A stretch of DNA of 21,298 nucleotides from Chloroflexota bacterium (GTDB taxonomy: Bacteria; Chloroflexota; Limnocylindria; P2-11E), in assembly GCA_005883775.1 (NCBI GenBank), contig VBEU01000161.1, positions 1 through 21,298 of the forward strand, given 5' to 3'. The notes below the pieces were generated by a model. It worked only from the letters and a program-made list of their open reading frames with translations, searched no databases and was not told the origin of the DNA. The first letter of the stretch is position 1. Each line of letters begins with the position of its first letter. Both the position numbers and the translations under genes were made by a program. This document shows positions 12,705 to 20,182 of this stretch, piece by piece.

Positions 12705-14675
12705 CTACGGCAAGTTGAAAGGCGCGCTCGCGAGATGCGTCTCACCGTTCGAGAGACATTCCACAAAGTGGGTCGCCGTCCCCGCGCCCGGTTGCGTCGG
12801 GTACGTCCAGGACACCTTCCCCACTCCGTCCGCGGTCTTGACGACGACCAAGAGGTTTGAGGCAACGAAGCTCTTATCGGGAAGCTGCGCGTAGGCGATG
12901 CATGCGGCGCCCGCCTTGGTGGTGGCGGCGACCATGCCGTTCTGGCTTTGCGTGATCTGCACACCGAATGTTGGCGAGTTCACCGTGAAAGACGCGCTCT
13001 TCGAGACGGCCCCTGCGGTGACCGTGGCGGTGCGGAGCCCGAGCGAAAATGCCTCGATCGTGATGTGGTAGCTGCCGTCCGAGGCAACAGCCTCCGGGAT
13101 TTGCTCCGTGAAATCGGCCTGGCCAGGGATCGACAGCGTGTAATTGATGGGTGTGGCGCCCGGGGGAAGCCCATAGAAGTGGCAAATGAAGCTCGCCCCT
13201 GAAACGTCGGCCGTCGGGCTGCAGCTCGAGGTCCCGAACGCCGCGCTCGGAGACTGGACCATTCCTTCGTACGCCATTGCCGAATCGCCGCCGCGGTCGT
13301 TCAGCTCGAGCACGACGGCCCCAACTCCGCCTCGCGCCGCTTCGATGGTCACGGCGTACTGCGTGTCATCGCTGAGCTGCGGAATGCTCCGTGGGTCGAC
13401 CTTGATGCTCATGCCGGGTTCGAATCCGAAGCTGAGCAGCTGGGTATGAACGAGAACGCCGTCCGCGAAGCGGTACCACTTCAAGGTCGCCGCCCATCCA
13501 TCCTGCGACTGGACGACGATCGGCGTGGTCCACCCAGAGGGTCCGCCAAGGGTGCGAGTGATGTTCGGGAGATAGACCCGGTTGGCATACTCGGCACCTC
13601 CGGTAAAGCCCATCGCTGTCGTGGCGCTACGCGTGTCGACGAGAACGGCGAATTGCCCACCACCGACGTAGATGGAGCGCTCGCCATCGGGAACGCTCGA
13701 GCTCGCGAAGTCATACGTCCAGACGGCGCCAGGGGCGACGGATGCGGGACCGTTCAGGAAGGTCGTGATGGGTCCGCCGAGCGACCCCCAGTGCAACACG
13801 GGCTGGGCCGGAGTCGTGCCGATGTTCTGCACGACGACTCGGCTCGTGCGACCAGCGACGTTCTTCGAGACATAAGGCGCGAATGCGCGGAGCTCGCTGC
13901 TCGCGAGAACTCCGTTGTAGCTGAAGGCGCGAGGCGCCGGGTTGCTCGCGTCGTCATTGTGGCAATTGACGACGACGCCGAGCGGCTGTGTTGAGGAGAG
14001 TGTCACCGCGTATTCGGTACCTGCCGTGAGATTCGGCTCGAATCGCGGGTCGATGAATTGCGACCCACCGGCCACGATCGTCCGCGCGAGCTGCGCGGTC
14101 TTCTGCCCGTCGTAACTCTTGAAATCCGCGGTCACGGAGGCCGGCGCGGATCCAAGGTTTTGACTAATGACGGTGCAGTAGAACCCCCCTGATAACGCGG
14201 ACACGTACGGGAGATAGACCTTCGTGGACCCAAAGGCTAGCCCGTCGTACGAGAGCGCTTCTTGGCGCTGCGGGTTCGCTTCGTTTTGGTGTTCGTTTAC
14301 GACCGCGACGACGGGCGACCCAAATGACTTGATGACAACGGAGTACTGCCCTCCCGCGGCGAGCTCGTTGTCGCAGTTCGGACAATGGAATACCGATGTT
14401 CCCGGAGCAAGGCCCGTCACGGTTCGCGACTTGACCACCGCACCGTCGGAGAATCGCCGGAACTCGAACGTTAGATTCGTCGCCGAAGTTCCAACGTTCT
14501 GGACGATGAATGGTGTGTTCCAGCCGTCCTGACCACCGAGCATTTTCGTGATGTTCGGCAAGTAGATGGTCGTCGTCGGCTGAAGATCGATAGCGACTGC
14601 CGTCGTAGCGGCCGTCAACTGAACGAACGACGCGATGAATGCGACCGCGAGCGCCAAAGTTAGGCCCCGAAACAT
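12705..14675 (-). CDS. Exported four-repeat beta-sandwich protein with C-terminal Ig-like domains
   Basis: This encodes 656 residues. Residues 1-29 form a Sec signal peptide (LTLALAVAFIASFVQLTAA). Four diverged repeats of about 100-115 residues follow (about 36-149, 151-262, 263-365, 366-475). The best-kept pattern is 'YLPNIT+xLGGxxGWxTPxxVQ' at the start, 'AxGxQYSVVI' or 'DDTQYAVTI' in the middle, and 'A(L/M)xYxG' at the end. An Ig-like domain (about 480-565) and a further beta-rich domain (about 572-656, with a C592/C640 pair) end the protein. It has no enzyme motif. The same four repeats recur in the S8 protease encoded upstream on the same strand. The ATG has an excellent Shine-Dalgarno region (GGGAGGGGGAG). 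It is probably a cell-surface or extracellular-matrix component, but its function is unknown. Confidence 0.8.
   Translation of the reverse strand: MFRGLTLALAVAFIASFVQLTAATTAVAIDLQPTTTIYLPNITKMLGGQDGWNTPFIVQNVGTSATNLTFEFRRFSDGAVVKSRTVTGLAPGTSVFHCPNCDNELAAGGQYSVVIKSFGSPVVAVVNEHQNEANPQRQEALSYDGLAFGSTKVYLPYVSALSGGFYCTVISQNLGSAPASVTADFKSYDGQKTAQLARTIVAGGSQFIDPRFEPNLTAGTEYAVTLSSTQPLGVVVNCHNDDASNPAPRAFSYNGVLASSELRAFAPYVSKNVAGRTSRVVVQNIGTTPAQPVLHWGSLGGPITTFLNGPASVAPGAVWTYDFASSSVPDGERSIYVGGGQFAVLVDTRSATTAMGFTGGAEYANRVYLPNITRTLGGPSGWTTPIVVQSQDGWAATLKWYRFADGVLVHTQLLSFGFEPGMSIKVDPRSIPQLSDDTQYAVTIEAARGGVGAVVLELNDRGGDSAMAYEGMVQSPSAAFGTSSCSPTADVSGASFICHFYGLPPGATPINYTLSIPGQADFTEQIPEAVASDGSYHITIEAFSLGLRTATVTAGAVSKSASFTVNSPTFGVQITQSQNGMVAATTKAGAACIAYAQLPDKSFVASNLLVVVKTADGVGKVSWTYPTQPGAGTATHFVECLSNGETHLASAPFNLP
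13251..14570 (-). repeat. Four-repeat block, copy A (in the exported non-enzymatic protein)
   Basis: This codes for residues 36-475 of the exported protein. Repeats 1 and 4 are the most canonical (YLPNITKMLGGQDGW and YLPNITRTLGGPSGW). Repeat 2 carries SQFIDP and NDD. Repeat 3 carries VAPGAVWTYDF. The same order is found in copy B (15196-16560). Confidence 0.8.
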
Positions 14676-14699
14676 CTCGCTCCCCCTCCCGCAAAACCA

Positions 14700-14743
14700 C
14701 TTGACCAGTCAGCGGTCGTCAAAGCGTGCGCCTTGATGTCAAG
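14700..14743 (-). promoter_or_regulatory. Possible promoter/operator of the four-repeat protein
   Basis: On the minus strand a perfect -35-like TTGACA (14742-14737) lies 62-67 nt upstream of the ATG, but I see no convincing -10 at 16-18 nt. The TTGACA sits inside the palindrome CTTGATGTCAAG (14732-14743). A second palindrome, TGACCAGTCA, is at 14702-14711. The two may form a regulator site. Confidence 0.3.
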
Positions 14744-14758
14744 CAGCCGACCGACCAT

Positions 14759-14778
14759 GGCCGGCATTCTGTCCGGCC
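14759..14778. repeat. Hairpin in the gap between the two exported-protein genes
   Basis: GGCCGG (14759-14764) pairs with CCGGCC (14773-14778) around an 8-nt loop. It lies in the 166-nt gap between the S8 protease stop and the next ATG. It may be a second terminator element or an operator. Confidence 0.35.
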
Positions 14779-14835
14779 GCTTGCCGTACGGACGTGTTCT
14801 GGGGCACAAAGAGTTCGTCGGCTCCGGCGCATCTA

Positions 14836-14853
14836 GGGGGCCTAGAAGCCCCC
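14836..14853 (-). terminator. Hairpin enclosing the S8 protease stop codon
   Basis: GGGGGC (14836-14841) and GCCCCC (14848-14853) pair around a 6-nt loop that contains the TAG stop (14844-14842) of the protease gene. The stem is short and purely G:C, with no T-tract after it. It is a plausible weak terminator. Confidence 0.4.
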
Positions 14854-17800
14854 GTAGCCGATCGAGCTCACAACCTTTCCAGAGGCGTCCAGAAGGTTCG
14901 CCCTATCTCCGGTGTTGTTCCACTGCGGGGTCGCGCGGCCCCAGTTCAGCCCGCACCACTCCGGGTGGGACTCGTTCGTGTACAGGCGGCACACCTGACC
15001 CGGCTGCATGGTCAGCCCGCCAAAGACGTACCTCTGCCCACCGCGGACACTCGAGATCGTCCAACCGGTTAGGTTCTGTGGGAGCGCTCCCTGGTTTTGG
15101 AATTCCACGTATTCGTCCGCCTCGGTGACGGGAACACGACCGGCGAAGGCGAGGTCGGTCAAAACGACGTTGGAAGCGGCGACGACAGGTCCGACAGCAA
15201 AACCCTCGTAGATCATCGCGTTGTCGGCGCCATCGGCGAGCTCAATGACGATGGCGTTCACGTTCCCTGAATCGGTGCCACGCTGGCCAACGATCGTGAC
15301 GGCGTACTGAGTGTCGTCCGTAAGCCCCGGCACGTTGCGTGGATCGATCTTCACCGCGCCGGGCGGGGACAACGTGACAGTTTGGCGATTGACGGCTCCG
15401 GTCCGGAAGCTCCTCCAGGCGAGTGTCGCGCTCGTCGCGGTCACGGTCTGCAGCACGATCGGTGTCGTCCATCCAGCGGTGCCGCCGAGCGTCCGGGTCA
15501 CATTCGGCAGGTCCTCGCTGGAGGTGATCGCGGCGCTGGCGCTGTACCCCATTGCGCTCGCCGGAGCGATCACGTTCACAACTGCCGCGATCTGTCCGGA
15601 AGCGTTCGCGACGAAGCTGTACTCGCCATCGGCAAGGCACGAGGTCGATCCAGATCCGCACAAAGGCTGTGTCGTCTCGCCGTTTGTGTATCTCGGATCG
15701 AAGACCCAAGCGGCACCGGGCGCCAAGCCGCCGCCCCGTGTGAATCTGCGGGTCGGGCCGCCGCCCAGGGGCGTGAACGCGATGGCCGGGACGGTCGCCG
15801 TGGCGCCGACGTTCTGAACGACGATGGTCGAGGTCGTGTTCGCGCGGCCGCTGTTGTTGGCGTTCTTGGCCGCATAGGCGCCATACACCGCGTAGGCACC
15901 GCTTGTGATCCCATCGGTCGCGTACGCGACGGGACTGGCCACGTCCGGATCATCGTTTTGTGTATTGACGACGACGGCGAGAGGCTGGTTCGAAGTGATC
16001 GTCACGGCATACTGGCGGCCGTCCAGAAGGCCCCCTTCGACGTTCGGTTCTATGAACTGGGATTGACCAGGCTGGATCGTCCGGAACGCAGCCGTCGGTG
16101 CACCGCCGTCGAACGGCGCGAATTTTGCGGTCGCCGTCGCTGCGGCCAAGCCGAGGTTCTGAATGATGATCGGCGTGTGATATCCGAAGAAACGACGGAC
16201 AACGTTCGGCAGCCAAACCGTCGTTGCCCCTTGGCTGAACCCGACATAGCTCATCGCCTCCGCGCGCGAGCCTGATCCTTCCTGCTCGTTGACGACCGCC
16301 ACAATCGATGCGCCGAAACTTCGGATCACAACCGAGAATTGGCTGTCGGCGGGTAGCAGGACGTCATTCACCAGTGTCGCCGCGAACGAGGCGCCCGGGG
16401 CCAGCCCCGCGATCGAACGGCGCCAGACACAGGCGCTGTCGGTGAACCGCTTGAACTCGATCTCAAGGTCGGTCGGCACCGACCCGGTGTTCTGGATAAT
16501 GAACGGTGTCGTGAATCCGCTCGGTCCACCGAGGGTCTTCGTGACGTTCGGAAGGTAGTTCACGGCGGTCGGCTGATCCCCGCGGGGTGACGGACAGGGC
16601 CCTGTGGCGAGCGGTGATATCGCCGGTCCGAGGTTCAACAGTCCGCTCCCGTAATCGGTATCAGGCCCGGGTGCGCCGCCGTCTGTCGCGGTCGACATGA
16701 GGAACGAACGCACCTGATCGGGAGTAAACGTCGGATTGGCCTGGAGGACCAGGGCTGCCGCCCCGGCGACATGCGGCGCGGACGATGACGTGCCAGGGAA
16801 GCCGATAGTTTGCGAACAACCCGCCGCGCCGCCGTACGTCGCGGTCGAGACTTCGCTCGGCCCGAGGATGTCTGGCTTGATGCGGCCGTCGATCGTCGGC
16901 CCGCGTGAGCTGTACGAATCGACCACGCCGGTCTGCCAGCAGGCCGCTCCGACCGTGATCACTGAAGAAAACGTGCCGGGCTCCACGATGCTCCCGGTCG
17001 CGACCGGATGATCGATCTTGGAGCCAGCGACGAACAGGTCGATGCGCGGGCTCGCGGTCCCGCTCGCGCGCCAGATGCCGAGTCGGAAAGTGGTTGTCGT
17101 CGGATCGAGGTTGGGGTAACAGAACCCTTCTCTTGGCTCTACGCCCACGCTCGGTCGATCGGATCCGCTAACGGGATTAACCGGATCGTTCCCGTAGAGG
17201 AACAGGTCGTAATCGCTGCTGGCGGCCGGCCACTCGTCCCACTTCAGATATGCGCAACCCTCGGCGCCGTACGGGATCGTCATTGTCTCCCGGTCAATGC
17301 CGGGCGCGAACTGCAGCCACTGCCCCCCTGGCGGCGCCGAGTAAACGCCGGACCAGTGCCGCTGTGCCTCGTTGCCGGCGGCATTCACCCAAACGATCCC
17401 TGAGGCGATGGCGTCGGCCACGATTCCCTCCGCGGTCCCGGGCCCGCCGCGGCCGTCTCCTCGGCTGGATGCCGGATAGCCGGCGGAGAAATTGATGACG
17501 CGTATCCCCTGCGACTTCGCATACGTGACGGCGGACTGGAGCGCCGATAGCCCATCCCCGATGCAGACGAGGTAGAGCGAGGCCTCCGGCGCGACGTCGT
17601 AGACGATCTCAGCGACAGCGGTGCCGTGAGCACCGTCGTCTGCGGGCTTCAGGATGTTCCCGGAGCAGAGGTCCACAGCCGTCACGGCGGAAGGAAGATC
17701 ACCCGCCGCTTCGCGCGCCGGATAGTCCGCGAAGCTGCCGTCGACTATCGCAACCTTCACGCCCTTGCCGCGCAGACCGCGCGCTTGCCACGAGGTGGCT

Positions 17801-18213
17801 CCGCTGCTCGCGACGCCTTCGCTCGTTACGGATGCCCTAACGAGGTGGTCCAGTTGGCCCACGTACCGAACGTCTTCGCGCGCGGCGATCCGTTCGAGCG
17901 CGGCCAGCGGCAGATCGGCCTCGATCAAGCCCGGAATCGCGCCGAGCACGCTTCCGCCTGCATCGACGATCCCGGTGAGAACTGTTGCCGTTCCGCCGGG
18001 TCGGGTATCGATTTGCACCCGCACTCGACCCGATGCCTGCGGACGCGTGGAGTTATCACGCGTGGTTTGCCCTGCAGCGACTTCGCGATTCAGTTCGAGC
18101 GCGAGCTTCGGATGCTTTGCCGGCGGCTGGTCGAGGTTTCCGGCGGCGGCGCGCCCATTGAGCGCGATCCCGCTGAGGACCACGAACAGGCAGACACACA
18201 CAACGCGTAGCAC
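14842..18213 (-). CDS. Exported subtilisin-like S8 peptidase with four beta-sandwich repeats and lamin-tail domain
   Basis: This encodes 1123 residues from GTG 18213, chosen because GAGGGG lies 9 nt upstream; TTG 18246 would add 11 residues before the signal peptide. Residues 1-25 form the signal peptide and about 60-130 look like a propeptide. The peptidase domain has D158 (VAIVDGSF), H196 (GAHGTAVAEI), oxyanion N281 (NAAGNE) and S476 (GTSSSAPHVAGA), a complete triad. An inserted beta domain (about 294-404) separates the His and Ser parts. Four repeats (about 552-1006) match those of the neighbouring exported protein. The C-terminus (about 1016-1123) is a lamin-tail domain: DEYVEFQNQG, LTGWTISS, and NTGDRANLLDASGKVV. 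Lamin-tail domains are common on secreted bacterial enzymes and may aid anchoring. It likely acts outside the cell. Confidence 0.92.
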   Translation of the reverse strand: MLRVVCVCLFVVLSGIALNGRAAAGNLDQPPAKHPKLALELNREVAAGQTTRDNSTRPQASGRVRVQIDTRPGGTATVLTGIVDAGGSVLGAIPGLIEADLPLAALERIAAREDVRYVGQLDHLVRASVTSEGVASSGATSWQARGLRGKGVKVAIVDGSFADYPAREAAGDLPSAVTAVDLCSGNILKPADDGAHGTAVAEIVYDVAPEASLYLVCIGDGLSALQSAVTYAKSQGIRVINFSAGYPASSRGDGRGGPGTAEGIVADAIASGIVWVNAAGNEAQRHWSGVYSAPPGGQWLQFAPGIDRETMTIPYGAEGCAYLKWDEWPAASSDYDLFLYGNDPVNPVSGSDRPSVGVEPREGFCYPNLDPTTTTFRLGIWRASGTASPRIDLFVAGSKIDHPVATGSIVEPGTFSSVITVGAACWQTGVVDSYSSRGPTIDGRIKPDILGPSEVSTATYGGAAGCSQTIGFPGTSSSAPHVAGAAALVLQANPTFTPDQVRSFLMSTATDGGAPGPDTDYGSGLLNLGPAISPLATGPCPSPRGDQPTAVNYLPNVTKTLGGPSGFTTPFIIQNTGSVPTDLEIEFKRFTDSACVWRRSIAGLAPGASFAATLVNDVLLPADSQFSVVIRSFGASIVAVVNEQEGSGSRAEAMSYVGFSQGATTVWLPNVVRRFFGYHTPIIIQNLGLAAATATAKFAPFDGGAPTAAFRTIQPGQSQFIEPNVEGGLLDGRQYAVTITSNQPLAVVVNTQNDDPDVASPVAYATDGITSGAYAVYGAYAAKNANNSGRANTTSTIVVQNVGATATVPAIAFTPLGGGPTRRFTRGGGLAPGAAWVFDPRYTNGETTQPLCGSGSTSCLADGEYSFVANASGQIAAVVNVIAPASAMGYSASAAITSSEDLPNVTRTLGGTAGWTTPIVLQTVTATSATLAWRSFRTGAVNRQTVTLSPPGAVKIDPRNVPGLTDDTQYAVTIVGQRGTDSGNVNAIVIELADGADNAMIYEGFAVGPVVAASNVVLTDLAFAGRVPVTEADEYVEFQNQGALPQNLTGWTISSVRGGQRYVFGGLTMQPGQVCRLYTNESHPEWCGLNWGRATPQWNNTGDRANLLDASGKVVSSIGYGGF
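15196..16560 (-). repeat. Four-repeat block, copy B (in the S8 protease)
   Basis: This codes for the region between the peptidase and lamin-tail domains. It begins YLPNVTKTLGGPSGFTTPF (repeat 1). Repeat 2 has SQFIEP and NDD, repeat 3 has LAPGAAWVFDP, and repeat 4 has LPNVTRTLGGTAGWTTPI with LTDDTQYAVTI. Each resembles the repeat at the same position in copy A more than its own neighbours. Confidence 0.8.
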
Positions 18214-18235
18214 TGGGATAATCCCCTCGCCCTTC

Positions 18236-18292
18236 CACTGTCCCAACGTCGAGAGCCATTCGACAGTGCGACTAGCCGAAGGCTGCTGTCAA
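18236..18292 (-). promoter_or_regulatory. Possible promoter region of the S8 protease
   Basis: On the minus strand a perfect TTGACA (18292-18287) lies 74-79 nt upstream of the GTG, but no clear -10 follows at the usual distance. CACTGTC (18236-18242) and GACAGTG (18262-18268) form a 7-bp inverted repeat between it and the start. The downstream paralogous gene also has TTGACA at a comparable distance. The 18214-18372 gap holds nothing else I can name. Confidence 0.3.
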
Positions 18293-18372
18293 TCGCGGTT
18301 GGATCAGCGACCGGTCGCGTTCCGCCCCACCCCCGGTCGCCGACCAGTCGGCCGGCGAGTGCGTCGAGCTCG

Positions 18373-18558
18373 CTATTCGCCGTCGAGCGTGTTTCCGACC
18401 GTCAAATCATGCATCCAGTCCTCGAGCAGCTTTCCCAGCCGATCGATCGGTGCGGGTGCGCTCTTCGAGAGCCGGTGCGAGCGTGGTGGCTCGGGGAGCG
18501 GCCGCGCCGCCCAGTGCCTCGCCTGGACTGGTGCGAGATCTTCGGCGATCGCGGCCAT
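18373..18558 (-). CDS. 61-residue protein of unknown function encoded directly after glnA
   Basis: This encodes 61 residues from ATG 18558 to TAG 18375-18373. A perfect Shine-Dalgarno sequence (GGAGGT, 18573-18568) sits in the 17-nt gap after the glnA stop, with 9-nt spacing, so it is very probably translated from the glnA transcript. The protein has no signal peptide, membrane helix or cysteine. The N-terminus is AIAEDLAPVQARHWAARP, followed by a Pro/Arg/Ser-rich centre (PLPEPPRSHRLSKSAPAP) and a probable C-terminal helix (IDRLGKLLEDWMHDLTVG). It is slightly acidic overall. I do not recognise a family. Its position allows a role in modulating glutamine synthetase, as the small GS-inactivating factors of cyanobacteria do, but I see no sequence likeness to those. 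That role is conjecture. Confidence 0.7.
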   Translation of the reverse strand: MAAIAEDLAPVQARHWAARPLPEPPRSHRLSKSAPAPIDRLGKLLEDWMHDLTVGNTLDGE

Positions 18559-18575
18559 ATCTCGGTTACCTCCAG

Positions 18576-20039
18576 CTACACGTCTGAGTACAGGTAGAAC
18601 TCGTACGGGTGCGGTCGTAGCGCCACTTCCTTCGCACTCTGGCGCTTTAGCAAGAGCCAGGCCTCGATGAGGTCCTCCGTGAACACGTCGCCGCGCATGA
18701 GGAAGTCGCGGTCGGCGTCGAGCGCGTCAAGCACCTCCTCGAGCGAGCCTGGGGTCTGCTTGATGCGCTTCTTTGCCTCGCCCTCGAGCTCGTAGAGGTC
18801 CACGTCCATCGGCGGCGGCGGCTCGATCTGGTTGATCACGCCGTCGAGGCCGGCCATGAGGCAGGCCGAGAACGACAGGTACGGGTTGCAGGACGGGTCG
18901 GGCGCGCGGAACTCGAGGCGACGGGCCTCGGGCTTGTCGAAGTATGTGGGGATGCGTACGCATGCCGAACGGTTGCGCATGGAGTACACGAGGTTGATCG
19001 GCGCCTCGTAGCCCGGGACCAGGCGGCGGTAGCTATTCGTGGTGGGCGCAGCAAACGCGAGGATCGCCGGTGCGTGCTTCAAGAGACCGCCGATGTAGTG
19101 GCGGGCCATCGTGGAAAGCAGCGCGTAGCCATCGCGGTCGTAGAAAAGGTTCGACCCGTTCTTCCAGAGGCTCTGGTGGGTGTGCATGCCAGACCCGTTG
19201 TCGCCGAAGAGCGGCTTCGGCATGAAAGTGACGACGTAGCCGTTCTTGGCCGCGACGTTCTTGGTGACGTACTTGTACTTGAGCACCCGGTCGGCCATCT
19301 CGACGAGGGTCGAGAAACGCATGTCGATCTCGGTCTGTCCGGCCGTGCCGACCTCGTGGTGGTGGACCTCGACCGCGATCCCCGAGTCGATGAGCGCCCG
19401 GACCATCTTGGAGCGGATGTCCTGAAGCTTGTCGGCCGGCGGGACCGGGAAGTAGCCCTCCTTGTAACGCGGGCGATGGGCGAGGTTGGGCGTCCCGTTC
19501 TGGCCCGAGTTCCAGATCCCTTCCTCGGAGTCGATGTAGTAGTAGCCGAAGTTTTGTGCCTGATCGAAGCGGAGCGAGTTGAAGATGTAGAACTCGATCT
19601 CCGGGCCCCAGAACGACGTATCAGCGATTCCGGTCGAGGGGAGAAACTCCTCAGCCTTCTTGGCAACGTAACGGGGATCGCGCGAGTACGGCTGCCGGGT
19701 GAGCGGGTCGATCACGTCGCAGACCAGGTCGAGGGTCTTCACCTCGAGAACGGGGTCGATGAACACGCTCGTCGGATCCGGCATGAGGAGCATGTCGCTC
19801 TCGTGGATGTGCTGGAAGCCGCGAATGGATGAGCCGTCGAAACCGATCCCATCGGTGAAGAGCCCTTCCGAGAGCTCTTCGACCGGTATCGAGAAGTGCT
19901 GCCAGGTCCCGGGGAGGTCGACGAAGCGGAGGTCGACGATCTTGACCTGCTGCTCCTTGGCGAGCCTCAGGACGTCCTTTGGCGAGATCTTTGGTGTAGG
20001 CGGTGCCGCGGTCGCGGGCCGCTCGACGGTGAGCGTCAT
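18576..20039 (-). CDS. glnA: Glutamine synthetase, type I
   Basis: This 487-residue GSI is the dodecameric cytosolic enzyme that makes glutamine from glutamate, ammonia and ATP. Landmarks are the FDGSS latch loop (67-71), GPEIEFY with metal ligands E147 and E149, HHHEVGTAGQTEID (226-239), KPLFGDNGSGMHTHQS (275-290), NRSACVRIP (356-364) and RRLEFRAPDPSCNPYL (373-388). Y416 in DLYEL aligns with the adenylylation Tyr of GSI-beta enzymes, so control by GlnE is possible. ATG 20039 is chosen because GGGGAG precedes it and the preceding in-frame residues look non-coding. The N-terminal 17 residues are Pro/Thr-rich and longer than in most homologues. An ammonium transporter gene nearby and a divergent ArsR operon complete a nitrogen-linked locus. 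Confidence 0.97.
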   Translation of the reverse strand: MTLTVERPATAAPPTPKISPKDVLRLAKEQQVKIVDLRFVDLPGTWQHFSIPVEELSEGLFTDGIGFDGSSIRGFQHIHESDMLLMPDPTSVFIDPVLEVKTLDLVCDVIDPLTRQPYSRDPRYVAKKAEEFLPSTGIADTSFWGPEIEFYIFNSLRFDQAQNFGYYYIDSEEGIWNSGQNGTPNLAHRPRYKEGYFPVPPADKLQDIRSKMVRALIDSGIAVEVHHHEVGTAGQTEIDMRFSTLVEMADRVLKYKYVTKNVAAKNGYVVTFMPKPLFGDNGSGMHTHQSLWKNGSNLFYDRDGYALLSTMARHYIGGLLKHAPAILAFAAPTTNSYRRLVPGYEAPINLVYSMRNRSACVRIPTYFDKPEARRLEFRAPDPSCNPYLSFSACLMAGLDGVINQIEPPPPMDVDLYELEGEAKKRIKQTPGSLEEVLDALDADRDFLMRGDVFTEDLIEAWLLLKRQSAKEVALRPHPYEFYLYSDV

Positions 20040-20147
20040 CTGCTCAACTCCCCACGGGTAGTTTTCTAGGAGAAGGCTCTCGCCAGCGGTGTGCGCGGTG
20101 AACGGCCCGGACGGTCGTGATTGGGTCGTGAATCGGTAGCGAGGCGC

Positions 20148-20176
20148 TTGCAAGTTCGTAAGTAGGTACTTACGCT
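20148..20176 (+). promoter_or_regulatory. ArsR-gene promoter with embedded palindromic operator
   Basis: A -35-like TTGCAA (20148-20153) and a -10-like TACGCT (20171-20176) are exactly 17 nt apart. The expected start of transcription falls at or within a base or two of the ATG at 20183, so the mRNA would be leaderless. That fits the absence of a Shine-Dalgarno sequence. The perfect inverted repeat CGTAAGTA-GG-TACTTACG (20157-20174) fills the spacer and overlaps the -10, the classic place for an autorepressor. The same site is 118-135 nt upstream of the glnA start. The rest of the 20040-20182 gap shows no clear glnA promoter. Confidence 0.7.
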
Positions 20177-20182
20177 AAAAAA

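Noticed and set aside
11889..12860. 323-residue plus-strand frame across the HicB/DinB-like gene
   Set aside because: It is antisense to a gene with recognisable domains, crosses the strong terminator hairpin, and has non-protein-like composition.
13251..16560. Possible recent DNA-level tandem duplication or repeat element
   Set aside because: The repeats are clear at the protein level, but I could not see long identical DNA stretches, so they are old protein repeats rather than a mobile or recombining DNA repeat.
18214..18246. TTG 18246 as start of the S8 protease
   Set aside because: GTG 18213 has a well-spaced GAGGGG and starts directly at the signal peptide.
20040..20153. 38-residue N-terminal extension of glutamine synthetase
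   Set aside because: The ribosome binding site GGGGAG precedes ATG 20039, and the extension crosses the likely control region without GS-like sequence.
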